NCBI RefSeq assembly: GCF_008831305.1
Contig: NZ_ML708616.1
Span: forward strand, 62,001-126,000
DNA length: 64,000 nt
Reading direction: 5' to 3'
From: Kocuria coralli
GTDB taxonomy: Bacteria; Actinomycetota; Actinomycetes; Actinomycetales; Micrococcaceae
Shown piece after piece: positions 17,684 to 26,367 of the stretch. A model generated the notes under the pieces. It saw only the letters and a list, made by a program, of their open reading frames with translations. It ran no database searches and was not told the origin of the DNA. The first letter of the stretch is position 1. Each line of letters opens with the position of its first letter. The translations under genes and the position numbers were made by a program.

Positions 17684-17739
17684 CGAAACCGGAGTCCGGT
17701 CGCCGATCAGGGTTGATCGGCGACCGGACTCCGGTTTCG
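17684..17739. terminator. Long hairpin, copy 3, between convergent genes
   Basis: Perfect 26-base arms (17684-17709, 17714-17739) around a four-base loop. It starts two bases after the stop of the DUF559-like gene and ends 13 bases before the end of the M13 peptidase gene, so it can terminate both. Relative to copy 1, one stem pair is swapped from C-G to G-C. Confidence 0.8.
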
Positions 17740-17752
17740 ACGGATCAGCGGG

Positions 17753-19807
17753 TCACCAGATCCGGACGCGCTCCTGCGGGGCCAGCCACATCGCGTCGGA
17801 CTCGGTGACGCCGAAGGCCTCGTGGAAGGCGTCGATGTTCCGGGCCGTCTGGTTCGCCCGGAACTCGTTGGGCGAGTGCACGTCCACGGCCAGGCGCTGG
17901 GCCACGGTCTCGTCGCGGGCCTTCTGCTGCCAGACGAAGGCCCAGGACAGGAAGAGCTTCTGCGCCGGGGAGAGCCCGGCGTCGTCCATCTCGGAGAAGG
18001 CGCCCGGATCGGCCGAAGCAGGGCCGCCGTCCTCGGAGTCGCCCACGCCCCGGGAGAACTCCCAGGCCTTGTAGGTGATCGACAGGCCGCCCAGGTCGCC
18101 GATGTTCTCGCCCAGGGTCATCTTCCCGTTGACCGTGGGGGCATCCGCCTGGGAGGAGAGCTGCTCGGGCACCAGGCCGTCGTATTGATCGACCAGCTTG
18201 CCGGTGCGTTCCTCGAAGGCCGACCGGTCGGCGTCGGACCACCAGTTGCGCAGACGGCCCTCGCCGTCGGCGGTCGAGCCCTTGTCGTCGAAGCCGTGCC
18301 CGATCTCGTGACCGATCACCGAGCCGATCGCGCCGTAGTTGACCGCGTCCTCGCCGTCCTCGTCGAAGAACGGCGGCTGCAGGATGGCGGCGGGGAACAC
18401 GATCTCGTTACGCAGCGGGTGGTAGTAGGCGTTGACCGTCTGCGGGGTCATGAGCCATTCGTGCTTCTCCACGGGCTTGCCGGCCTTGCGGATCATCTCC
18501 CGGAGTTCGTACTGCGAGGTCCGCACGATATTGCCGACCAGGTCGTCGGCCCGGATCTCCAGGGTCGAGTAGTCCTTCCAGCGTTCCGGGTAGCCGATCT
18601 TCGGGGTGAACGCCGCCAGCTTCTTCAGTGCCTCGGCGCGCGTCTCGTCCGTCATCCAGTCCAGCTTCTCGATGGACGACCGGTAGGCGGCCAGCAGGTT
18701 CGCGACCAGCTCGTCCATGCGCGCCTTGGCGGTCGGCGAGAAGTGCCGTTCCACGTACAGCTTGCCCACGGCCTCGCCGAGCACCCCGTTGACCAGGCCC
18801 ACGCCGCGCTTCCATCGCTCCTTGAGCTCGGGGGTACCGGAGAGCACGGTGCCGTAGAACGCGAAGTCCTCGTCCACGAAAACGCTCGACAGGTAGGCGG
18901 CCCGCCCCGTGATCACGCGCCAGCGGGCCCAGGACTTCCAGTCCTCGAGGCGCTGCTCCGTCAGCAGCTCGCCGAGCCGGGTGAAGAAGGACGGCTGGGC
19001 GTTGATCACGGTCTCGACGGCCGACTCGGGGAGCCCCAGGCCGTCGATCACGACGGCGGACCAGTCGAACGACTCCGAGGATCCGGTGAGCTCGGCCCAG
19101 GTGTACGGGTTGTACATCTTGGTCAGGTCCCGGACCTCCACCTTGTCCCAGTGGCGGGAGGCGATGTCGGTCTCCAGGTCGAAGACCCGCTGGGCCTGCT
19201 CCGCGGCGTCGGAGAACCCGGCGTGGGCGAACATGCGCTCGATGTGCCCGCGGTACTGGTCGCGGATCCCGGCATGGGAATCCTCCCGGTAGTACTCCTC
19301 ATCGGGCAGCCCCAGGCCGGCCTGGCCCACGAAGACCAGGTTCCGGGAGGGGTCGCCGGGGTCGGAGTCGGTGTCGGCGCCCAGGACCGACCCGACACCC
19401 CGGGCGAGCAGGACGCCGAAGAGGTGCTGCAGGCCGGCGACGTCGGCGGTCTCGTCCACGAGGGCGAGATCCTCCCGGAGCGGTTCCGCTCCGAGGGACT
19501 CGATGCGCTCCTCGTCCATGAAGGAGGCGTAGAGATCCGCCACCTTGGTGGACTCGACAGACCCCGCAGCGCCGGCCTCGACCCCGGTGATGATCTCCCG
19601 GACGGCTTCCTCGGCCCGGTCGCGCAGCACCATGAACGCACCGGTCAGGGGCTTGTCGTCGGGGATCTCCACCGACTCCAGCCACGGTCCGTTGACGTGG
19701 CGGAACAAGTCCTCCTGCGGCCGGATCGACGGGTCGAAGGTCGAGGGGGTGAGCACGGTCAGGGCGCTGTCGTCGGTCTTGGCGTCGGAAGTCACGTCAG
19801 AGGTCAT
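17753..19807 (-). CDS. M13 family zinc metallopeptidase (neprilysin/PepO-like)
   Basis: A 684-residue protein of the usual bacterial M13 length. The zinc motif HEIGH is at residues 500-504 and the third ligand Glu is in ENIGDLGG at about 567. NAYYHPLRNEIVFPAAILQP upstream of the zinc site and the C-terminal PQERVRIW are family signatures. There is no signal peptide or membrane anchor, so it probably acts on peptides in the cytoplasm. A TAGTCT box ends six bases before the ATG and there is no ribosome-binding site, so the transcript is probably leaderless. Converges with the DUF559-like gene. Confidence 0.93.
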   Translation of the reverse strand: MTSDVTSDAKTDDSALTVLTPSTFDPSIRPQEDLFRHVNGPWLESVEIPDDKPLTGAFMVLRDRAEEAVREIITGVEAGAAGSVESTKVADLYASFMDEERIESLGAEPLREDLALVDETADVAGLQHLFGVLLARGVGSVLGADTDSDPGDPSRNLVFVGQAGLGLPDEEYYREDSHAGIRDQYRGHIERMFAHAGFSDAAEQAQRVFDLETDIASRHWDKVEVRDLTKMYNPYTWAELTGSSESFDWSAVVIDGLGLPESAVETVINAQPSFFTRLGELLTEQRLEDWKSWARWRVITGRAAYLSSVFVDEDFAFYGTVLSGTPELKERWKRGVGLVNGVLGEAVGKLYVERHFSPTAKARMDELVANLLAAYRSSIEKLDWMTDETRAEALKKLAAFTPKIGYPERWKDYSTLEIRADDLVGNIVRTSQYELREMIRKAGKPVEKHEWLMTPQTVNAYYHPLRNEIVFPAAILQPPFFDEDGEDAVNYGAIGSVIGHEIGHGFDDKGSTADGEGRLRNWWSDADRSAFEERTGKLVDQYDGLVPEQLSSQADAPTVNGKMTLGENIGDLGGLSITYKAWEFSRGVGDSEDGGPASADPGAFSEMDDAGLSPAQKLFLSWAFVWQQKARDETVAQRLAVDVHSPNEFRANQTARNIDAFHEAFGVTESDAMWLAPQERVRIW

Positions 19808-19813
19808 AGCGTC

Positions 19814-19819
19814 AGACTA
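19814..19819 (-). promoter_or_regulatory. -10 box (TAGTCT) of the M13 peptidase, probably leaderless
   Basis: On the minus strand TAGTCT is followed by GACGCT and then the ATG at 19807. This is the spacing expected for transcription starting at the start codon. Confidence 0.45.
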
Positions 19820-19990
19820 GACGCGGGTGCCGGGCGCCGGCCCGGAGCATCGCCCACCGCGTAACCACGTCCGGCGCGGGACATCTCCCCGGCCGGCCTG
19901 GCGGGCGGCGCCGCCTTTGACGGATGATGTGGAGCACGGAATCAGCCGACGAGGGCTGCCGACGCGAGTTGCAAGGGAGCACGGGAGACC

Positions 19991-20560
19991 ATGAGCGCAT
20001 CCGATCCGACCAATCACCCCAGGCACGAGGATCCCACCGCAGCCGACTCGGACCGGTGGCTGCACGAGGATCCCGCGCCGGCCGACTACCGTGCACCAAG
20101 GCTCGCCGGAGCCATGCCGTCGGACGGCCGTCCCGCCGATGCGGAGGCCCTGGCCGGTTCCGGCAACCCCGTGGAACTCCTCAACGACCGCCCGGGGCAG
20201 CTCGACGAGCGCATGGGGGTGGTCTACCTCGAGGCCTCGGCCGAGCGCGTCGTGGCGCGGATGCCCGTCGAGGGCAACCGCCAGCCCATGGGGCTGCTGC
20301 ACGGCGGGGCCACGATCGCCTTGTGCGAGTCGGTCGCCTCGATCGGCTCCGTGCTGCACGCGGCGGGCTTCGGCAAGGTCGCGGTGGGCGTGGACGTGAA
20401 CGCCACGCACCACAAGTCGGCCACGAGCGGTTACGTGACCGCCACGGCAACGCCGATCCGCGCGGGCCGCACGGTGGCCAGCCACGAGATCGTCGTGGTG
20501 GACGACGCCGGCGAGCGGGTCTGCACGGCGCGCATCACCTGCTTCCTGAAGGCGGTCTGA
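19991..20560 (+). CDS. PaaI-family hotdog thioesterase with N-terminal extension
   Basis: A 189-residue protein. The hotdog core starts near residue 65 and contains EGNRQPMGLLHGGATIALCE, the HGG motif of PaaI/COG2050 thioesterases, and ends AGERVCTARITCFLKAV. The closest relative in this window is the gene at 44779-45201, with LDERMGV, EGNRQ, LLHGG and CTARIT in common. This copy carries about 50 extra, Pro/Asp-rich residues at its N-terminus. GGGAG precedes the ATG by seven bases. The acyl-CoA substrate is unknown. It converges on the TetR gene. Confidence 0.85.
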   Translation: MSASDPTNHPRHEDPTAADSDRWLHEDPAPADYRAPRLAGAMPSDGRPADAEALAGSGNPVELLNDRPGQLDERMGVVYLEASAERVVARMPVEGNRQPMGLLHGGATIALCESVASIGSVLHAAGFGKVAVGVDVNATHHKSATSGYVTATATPIRAGRTVASHEIVVVDDAGERVCTARITCFLKAV

Positions 20561-20570
20561 GCGGTCTGAG

Positions 20571-21227
20571 CTACGCCCCCAGCCGCGCCCGGAAGCCATC
20601 GAGCAGGGTCTCCAGGCCGAGTTCGAAGGCCTGCCGCGCGCCCTCGGCAGGGTCACCGGTGCGGGCATCCACGGCCGAGGTGAACGTGGGCGCCAGCTCC
20701 TCGAGCTCCCCGGGCTCGAAGAGACCGCCCGGGGCGGTCGCGTCGTAGGCGGAGCCGAACAGCAGGGACTCCAGGACCACGATCATGTTGACCACCTCGT
20801 CCCTCGCGAACCCGGCGGCCACCAGACCGGAGGCCACGGCTTCGTACATGCGCAGCGTGTGCGGCGCATTCGCCACGGGCAGTACGGCCATCGTGGGGAT
20901 CAGCTCGACGTGGCGCGCGTAGACCTCCAGGTAGGACCGTGCCCAGCGTGCCAGCGCCGCGTCCCACGGCAGGTGGCCGAAGCCCGAGCAGTCGATCTCC
21001 GAATTGAGCCGGTCCTGCACCCGCAGCAGCACGGCGTGCTTGGAGGGCGCGTGGTTGTAGAGCGCCGAGACCGAGACGCCGAGCTCGCGGGCCAGGGCGG
21101 CCATGGTCAGCGCCTTCGCCCCTCTGGCCTGGATGATCTTCATCGCGGCGTCCGTGATCCGCTGGGGGGTCAGGACCGTGTGCCTCGGTCGTCCCCGACG
21201 GCGCTCGGCCCTCGGATGGTCGGTCAT
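20571..21227 (-). CDS. TetR-family regulator divergent from putrescine oxidase
   Basis: A 218-residue protein. The N-terminal HTH covers about residues 20-65 (ITDAAMKIIQARGAKALTMA, then ELGVSVSALYNHAPSKHAVL). The C-terminal half is a helical ligand domain of the TetR_C type. It is transcribed away from the polyamine operon, with 133 bases between the starts. A 17-bp perfect palindrome overlaps the putrescine oxidase promoter, so this protein is the likely repressor of that operon with a polyamine or derived aldehyde as effector. That link is inferred from position. Confidence 0.85.
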   Translation of the reverse strand: MTDHPRAERRRGRPRHTVLTPQRITDAAMKIIQARGAKALTMAALARELGVSVSALYNHAPSKHAVLLRVQDRLNSEIDCSGFGHLPWDAALARWARSYLEVYARHVELIPTMAVLPVANAPHTLRMYEAVASGLVAAGFARDEVVNMIVVLESLLFGSAYDATAPGGLFEPGELEELAPTFTSAVDARTGDPAEGARQAFELGLETLLDGFRARLGA

Positions 21228-21299
21228 GACCGTCCTTCCTGGTCGCTCCTGGTCAACGTGCCCGCATGTTGCTGATCCGTTAAAACTACCCCGCGGGGG

Positions 21300-21342
21300 T
21301 TGACGGGACGACTCAGGTGCGCATTAATGAATCACATTCATT
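21300..21342 (+). promoter_or_regulatory. Putrescine oxidase promoter with overlapping palindromic operator
   Basis: TTGACG (21300-21305) and ATTAAT (21323-21328) are 17 bases apart, a good sigma-70-type promoter. The perfect palindrome AATGAATCACATTCATT (21326-21342) overlaps the -10 box and the predicted start of transcription. Binding there would block the promoter; the adjacent TetR protein is the obvious candidate. Confidence 0.65.
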
Positions 21343-21360
21343 TTACGTGAAGGGGACCAC

Positions 21361-22773
21361 ATGCCGGATCAGCGAACTCTCGGAAGCACGGAAGCCGTCG
21401 AACGCGATGTCGTCGTCGTGGGTGCCGGGCCCGCCGGGCTCAGGGCCGCCCGCGAACTCGTGGCCGCGGGTAAGACCGTGGCGGTCCTGGAAGCCCGCGA
21501 CCGCGTGGGCGGGCGAACCTGGTCGCGCGTGATCGACGGCGCCTTCCTGGAGATCGGGGGCCAGTGGATCTCGCCGGACCAGACCGAGCTGCTCGGGCTG
21601 GTGGAGGAGCTCGGCCTGGAGACCTTCCAGCGCTACCGCGAAGGGGACTCCGTCTATATCGCCCCCGACGGCACCCGGCACACCTACACCGGGGCGACCT
21701 TTCCCGCGGGCGAGCAGACCATCGCGGAGATGGAGCGGCTGATCGGCGTCCTGGACGAGCTCGCGGCGGATATCGGCGCGGCCGAGCCCTGGGCCCACCC
21801 CCGGGCCCGCGAACTGGACACCGTCTCGTTCCACCACTGGCTGCGTCAGCTCTCCGACGACGAGGCCGCGTGCAACAACATCGGCATCTACGTGGCGGGC
21901 GGGATGCTGACCAAGCCGTCTCACGCCTTCTCCACGTTGCAGGCCGTGCTCATGGCTGCCTCCGCGGGATCCTTCTCCAACCTGGTGGACGAGGACTTCA
22001 TCCTGGACCGCCGCGTCGTGGGCGGCATGCAGTCCGTCTCGGAGGCGATGGCCGAGCAACTGGGCGACGACGTCGTCTTCCTGAACGCACCCGTGCGCAC
22101 GATCCGATGGGGCGGCCCCGAGGACACCTACGCCGAGCACACCCCGGGCACCGGGGTGACCGTCTGGTCCGATCCGGTCACCGTCAGGGCGCAGCAGGTC
22201 ATCGTGGCCGTCCCGCCGAACCTGTACTCGCGGATCTCGTTCGAGCCCCCGCTGCCCCGGCTGCAGCACCAGATGCACCAGCACCAGTCGCTGGGCATCG
22301 TGATCAAGGTGCACGCGGTCTACGAGACCCCCTTCTGGCGGGAGAAGGGTCTCTCCGGCACGGGATTCGGCGCCGCGGAGCTCTCCCAGGAGGTCTACGA
22401 CAACACCAACCACGGGGACTCGCGGGGGACCCTGGTGGGCTTCGTCTCCGACGAGAAGGCCGACGAGGTCTTCAAGCTCCCCGCCGCGGAGCGGAAGAGG
22501 CTGATCCTGGAGAGCCTCTCGCACTACCTGGGCGAGGAGGCCCTGGACCCGGTGGTCTACTACGAATCCGACTTCGGCTCCGAGGAGTGGACCCGCGGCG
22601 CCTACGCGGCCAGCTACGACCTGGGCGGACTGCACCGGTACGGCGCCGACCAGCGCAATCCGGTGGGCCCCATCTTCTGGGCGTGCTCGGATCTCGCCGC
22701 GGAGGGCTACCAGCACGTCGACGGCGCCCTGCGCCAGGGCAGGCTCGCCGCCCGTGAAGTGCTGGGAGGCTGA
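21361..22773 (+). CDS. puo: Putrescine oxidase (FAD-dependent amine oxidase)
   Basis: A 470-residue flavin amine oxidase. The FAD-binding GAGPAG is at residues 21-26, followed by VAVLEARDRVGGRTW and IGGQWISPDQTELL. The segments WAHPRARELDTVSFHHWLRQ, ACNNIGIYVAGGMLTKPSHA and AVLMAASAGSFSNLVDEDFI match what I know of the Kocuria rosea (Micrococcus rubens) putrescine oxidase. The expected reaction is putrescine plus oxygen to 4-aminobutanal, ammonia and hydrogen peroxide, in the cytoplasm. GAAGGGG precedes the ATG. It is the first gene of an operon with a universal stress protein, permease, agmatine deiminase and amidase. Confidence 0.93.
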   Translation: MPDQRTLGSTEAVERDVVVVGAGPAGLRAARELVAAGKTVAVLEARDRVGGRTWSRVIDGAFLEIGGQWISPDQTELLGLVEELGLETFQRYREGDSVYIAPDGTRHTYTGATFPAGEQTIAEMERLIGVLDELAADIGAAEPWAHPRARELDTVSFHHWLRQLSDDEAACNNIGIYVAGGMLTKPSHAFSTLQAVLMAASAGSFSNLVDEDFILDRRVVGGMQSVSEAMAEQLGDDVVFLNAPVRTIRWGGPEDTYAEHTPGTGVTVWSDPVTVRAQQVIVAVPPNLYSRISFEPPLPRLQHQMHQHQSLGIVIKVHAVYETPFWREKGLSGTGFGAAELSQEVYDNTNHGDSRGTLVGFVSDEKADEVFKLPAAERKRLILESLSHYLGEEALDPVVYYESDFGSEEWTRGAYAASYDLGGLHRYGADQRNPVGPIFWACSDLAAEGYQHVDGALRQGRLAAREVLGG

Positions 22774-22774
22774 C

Positions 22775-23671
22775 ATGGAGACCACCCGGTACGTCGTCGG
22801 CTACGACGGCACCACGTCCGCGCAGAACGCCCTGAAGATGGCCACGGCCATGGCCCGGGCCTTCGAGGCGGAGCTGGAGATCGTCCTGGTGCTGCGCGAG
22901 GACAACCCCTATCAGCGGGTCTACCCGCCGGTCGGCGATATCTCACCGGTGCTCGAGGCCCAGGCGCGGGTCTGGCTGGAGGAGGCGCTGGCCGTCGTCG
23001 AAGGGGCCGCCGGAGATGCGGCCGACGGGGCCGTGACCGCGCGCACCCACCTGTGGCGCTCGCACTCCGTGGTGACCGGCCTGCTCGAGGCCATCGACCA
23101 GCTGGGCGCGGCCATGATCGCGATCAGCGCCGGATCCGGCAAGGGCCGGCTGTCCGTGGGATCGGTGGCCGATGCGCTGCTGCACAGCTCGTCCGTACCG
23201 GTCGCGCTGGCTCCGCGGAACTACAGGCCGCAGGTGCCGCCGGATCGCATCTACGCCGCCGTGGGCACACGGCCGGGGGCGCAGCAGGTGATCCGGGAGG
23301 CCCACGAGGTGGCCGATCGCACGGGCCTGCCGCTGGAGGTGATCTCCTTCCTCACCGACGACGACGGCGCCCGCGATGCGGCCGTGGTCGAATCCGTGCG
23401 CGAGCACGTGGGGAAGACCGTCCGCGACGTGACCGAGACGGATACCGAGGTCAATGTCGCCTCCGGCGCCTCGCTGAAGAAGGCGGTGGCCACCGTGGAC
23501 TGGCAGCCCGGCGGCGTCCTGCTCATCGGCTCCTCGCGTCTGGCCCAGGGCCGTCAGCTGTTCCTGGGCACCACGGCGGCCCGGCTGCTGCGGCACCTGC
23601 CCGTACCCATGGTCGTGGTCCCGCGGCCCGGAGCGACCGAGACCGGCAGCGCCGGGCTCCTCGGCGGATAA
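22775..23671 (+). CDS. Universal stress protein with two UspA domains
   Basis: A 298-residue tandem UspA protein. Domain 1 (about 1-147) opens with RYVVGYDGTTSAQNALKMA and carries the glycine-rich nucleotide loop SAGSGKGRLSVGSVADALL; domain 2 (about 155-290) ends with IGSSRLAQGRQLFLGTTAAR and VPMVVVPRPG. GGGAGG is 8-9 bases before the ATG and there is one base between the puo stop and this start. Position inside a polyamine operon whose first enzyme makes hydrogen peroxide is suggestive of a protective or regulatory role, but this is inference. Confidence 0.88.
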   Translation: METTRYVVGYDGTTSAQNALKMATAMARAFEAELEIVLVLREDNPYQRVYPPVGDISPVLEAQARVWLEEALAVVEGAAGDAADGAVTARTHLWRSHSVVTGLLEAIDQLGAAMIAISAGSGKGRLSVGSVADALLHSSSVPVALAPRNYRPQVPPDRIYAAVGTRPGAQQVIREAHEVADRTGLPLEVISFLTDDDGARDAAVVESVREHVGKTVRDVTETDTEVNVASGASLKKAVATVDWQPGGVLLIGSSRLAQGRQLFLGTTAARLLRHLPVPMVVVPRPGATETGSAGLLGG

Positions 23672-23683
23672 GGAGCGTGCACG

Positions 23684-25243
23684 ATGTCGCCGAACGGACA
23701 TGAGGGCGGGAGCAACGCCCAGGGCCTCCAGCCCACCGCGGGCACGGAGGCCCCGCAGGACACCTCCAAGGGACTGAGCAAGGCCTCGGTGGGCCTGCTC
23801 GGCGCCGTGGTGATCGGTGTCTCCACGATCGCCCCGGCCTACACGCTCTCGGGAGCGCTGGGCCCCACCGCGGCTGCCGTGGGCACCCACCTGCCCGCCA
23901 TCCTGCTGGTCGGGTTCATCCCGATGCTGCTCGTGGCGGTGGGCTACCGCCAGCTCAACCGGGCCATGCCGGACTCCGGCACCACCTTCACCTGGGTCTC
24001 CAAGGCCTTCGGCCCGTGGGTGGGCTGGATGGGCAGCTGGGGCCTGCTGGCGGCCACGATCCTGGTGCTGTCCAACCTGGCCGGGATCGCGGTGGACTTC
24101 TTCTACCTGGCGCTGGCCCAGATCACCGGCAACGACGCGATCGCCGAGCTGACCCGCAACGTGCCGGTCAACATCGCCACGTGCCTGGTGTTCATGGCCG
24201 GGGCGGCGTGGGTCTCCTACCGCGGGCTCGAGGCCACCAAGGTGCTCCAGTACATCCTGGTGGCCTTCCAGGTGGTCGTGCTGCTCTGGTTCTCCGTGGC
24301 GGCCTTCGCCCACGTCGCGGGCGGCACCTCCTTCGGGGGCCTGAGCATCAGCCCGGAGTGGTTCAACCCGTTCGGGGTCGGGTCCTTCTCCGTCTTCGCC
24401 GCGGGCATCTCCCTGTCCGTGTTCATCTACTGGGGCTGGGACGTGGTGCTGACCCTCAACGAGGAGTCCACCGAAGCGACCACGACCCCCGGCAAGTCGG
24501 CGATCACCACCATGCTCGTGATCGTCACGCTCTACCTGGTGGTCTCCCTGTCCATGCTGTCCTTCTCGGGCGTCTCCGACCAGGGGCTGGGCATGGGCAA
24601 TCCCGATATCCAGGAGAACATCTTCGCGGCCCTCGCCGGGCCGGTCATGGGACCGTTCGCGATCCTGATGTCCGTGGCGGTGCTCTCCTCCTCCGCCTCG
24701 TCCCTGCAGTCGACCATGATCTCCCCGGCCCGGACCATGCTCGCCATGGGCTTCTACGGCGCCCTGCCGGAGAAGTACGCCCGGATCAGCCCGCGGTTCC
24801 AGTCCCCGGGCTACGCCACGATCGCCTCTGCGGTGATCTCCGCGGTGTTCTACGCCTTCATGCGGGTGATCTCCGAGAACGTCCTGTGGGACACCATCAC
24901 CGCCCTGGGCATGATGGTGTGCTTCTACTACGGGATCACGGCCCTGGCCTGCGTCTGGTACTTCCGGCGCCAGTCCTTCCGCAAGGTCAAGAGCTTCCTG
25001 TCCCAGTTCCTGGCCCCTCTGCTGGGCGGGATCCTGCTGCTGGTCTTCTTCGTCCAGACCTCGATCGACTCGATGGACCCCGAATACGGCTCCGGTTCCC
25101 AGGTGGGCGGCATCGGCCTGGTGTTCATCCTCGGGGTGGGCATCCTGGCCCTGGGCTTCGTGGCCATGTTCATCCAGTACCGCCGAAACCCCGACTTCTT
25201 CCGCAGCCGCTTCGAGACCACAGAACTGCCGGTGATCGACTGA
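23684..25243 (+). CDS. APC-family permease, probable polyamine/amine uptake
   Basis: A 519-residue protein with about 12 hydrophobic helices. KGLSKASVGLLGAVVIGVST begins the first helix, and RQLNRAMPDSGTTFTWVSKA and FIYWGWDVVLTLNEESTEAT are typical of the amino acid-polyamine-organocation (APC) superfamily. It lies 12 bases downstream of the stress-protein gene and overlaps the agmatine deiminase start by one base (TGATG). This supports a role in bringing putrescine, agmatine or a related amine into the cell. Substrate not proven. Confidence 0.88.
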   Translation: MSPNGHEGGSNAQGLQPTAGTEAPQDTSKGLSKASVGLLGAVVIGVSTIAPAYTLSGALGPTAAAVGTHLPAILLVGFIPMLLVAVGYRQLNRAMPDSGTTFTWVSKAFGPWVGWMGSWGLLAATILVLSNLAGIAVDFFYLALAQITGNDAIAELTRNVPVNIATCLVFMAGAAWVSYRGLEATKVLQYILVAFQVVVLLWFSVAAFAHVAGGTSFGGLSISPEWFNPFGVGSFSVFAAGISLSVFIYWGWDVVLTLNEESTEATTTPGKSAITTMLVIVTLYLVVSLSMLSFSGVSDQGLGMGNPDIQENIFAALAGPVMGPFAILMSVAVLSSSASSLQSTMISPARTMLAMGFYGALPEKYARISPRFQSPGYATIASAVISAVFYAFMRVISENVLWDTITALGMMVCFYYGITALACVWYFRRQSFRKVKSFLSQFLAPLLGGILLLVFFVQTSIDSMDPEYGSGSQVGGIGLVFILGVGILALGFVAMFIQYRRNPDFFRSRFETTELPVID

Positions 25244-26367
25244 TGCCCGAGCACGCCCCGGAACCCGCGACGACGGCCCCCTCCGGACCTACCGAATCCG
25301 CGCCCTCCGGATCCTTGATGCCCGCCGAGTGGGAGCGGCACGAGCGGACGTGGATGGCGTTCCCCCCGGCCAACGACACCTTCGGCCCCGAGGGCTCCGC
25401 GTCCCTGACCCGGGCGCGGCAGGCATGGGCCGTGGTGGCCGGGGCCATCGCGCGGTACGAGCCCGTCGTCATGGTGGCCTCCCCACCGGACGCGGCGCTG
25501 GCGCGGGAGATGCTGCCTGAGGGCATCGGCGTCGTCGTCCACGACCTCGACGACGCGTGGATGCGCGACATCGGGCCCACGTTCGTGCGCGACGCCGCCG
25601 GACGCCCCGCGGCCGTGGACTGGACCTTCAACGGATGGGGCGGGCAGTCGTGGGCCTCCTGGGAGAACGATGCCAGGATCGCCCGTCTCGTGGCCGGCCG
25701 GGCCGAGGTCCCCGTGCTGGACAGCTGGCTGGTCAACGAGGGCGGCGGGTTCCACGTCGACGGCGAGGGCACGGTGCTGCTGACCGACACCGTCCAGCTG
25801 GACCCGGGGCGCAACCCCGGCGCCACCCGCGAGGGCGTCGAGGCGGAGATCCACGCCCGGCTCGGGACCACCAAGGCCATCTGGCTGCCCCGCGGGCTGA
25901 CCCGGGATTACGAGGAGTTCGGCACCCGCGGCCACGTGGACATCGTCGCCTCCTTCGCGGGGCCCGGGAAGGTTCTGGTGCACGACCAGACGGATCCGGG
26001 GCATCCCGACCACCAGGTCTCGCGGGTCATCCTCGAGGTCCTCGAAGGCGCCACGGACGCCCGCGGGAGGGAGCTGGAGATCGTCCGGGTACCCGCGCCG
26101 ACCGTGACCCGCACGGAGGAGGGGTTCGTGGACTACTCGTACATCAACCACTACGTCGCCAACGATGCGGTGGTGCTGTGCGCCTTCGACGATCCCCACG
26201 ACGCCGTGGCCGCCGGGATCCTGAAGGCCGCCTATCCGGGCCGGTCCGTGGAGCTGGTGGACGCCCGCGAGATCTTCGCCAACGGGGGCGGCATCCACTG
26301 CATCACCCAGCAGCAGCCAGCCTTCGCCTCGGCACAGGCTCCGTTGCGCGAGCAGCAAGCCCGGTGA
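25243..26367 (+). CDS. aguA: Agmatine deiminase family protein
   Basis: A 374-residue member of the peptidyl-arginine/agmatine deiminase (PAD_porph) family. The catalytic Cys is residue 353 in GGGIHCITQQQP. DAWMRDIGPTFV, NEGGGFHVDGEGTVLLTD and GTRGHVDIVASF supply the Asp, Glu and His of the active site. Expected reaction: agmatine to N-carbamoylputrescine plus ammonia. The ATG overlaps the permease stop; the stop overlaps the amidase GTG. An N-terminal extension of about 25 Pro/Ser-rich residues precedes the family start MPAEWERHERTWMAFPP. Confidence 0.92.
   Translation: MPEHAPEPATTAPSGPTESAPSGSLMPAEWERHERTWMAFPPANDTFGPEGSASLTRARQAWAVVAGAIARYEPVVMVASPPDAALAREMLPEGIGVVVHDLDDAWMRDIGPTFVRDAAGRPAAVDWTFNGWGGQSWASWENDARIARLVAGRAEVPVLDSWLVNEGGGFHVDGEGTVLLTDTVQLDPGRNPGATREGVEAEIHARLGTTKAIWLPRGLTRDYEEFGTRGHVDIVASFAGPGKVLVHDQTDPGHPDHQVSRVILEVLEGATDARGRELEIVRVPAPTVTRTEEGFVDYSYINHYVANDAVVLCAFDDPHDAVAAGILKAAYPGRSVELVDAREIFANGGGIHCITQQQPAFASAQAPLREQQAR

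Noticed and set aside
15895-17739. Repeated hairpins as a CRISPR array or insertion sequence ends
   Set aside because: Spacing is irregular (about 0.6 and 1.2 kb), there are no uniform spacers, no cas or transposase genes and no target-site duplications.
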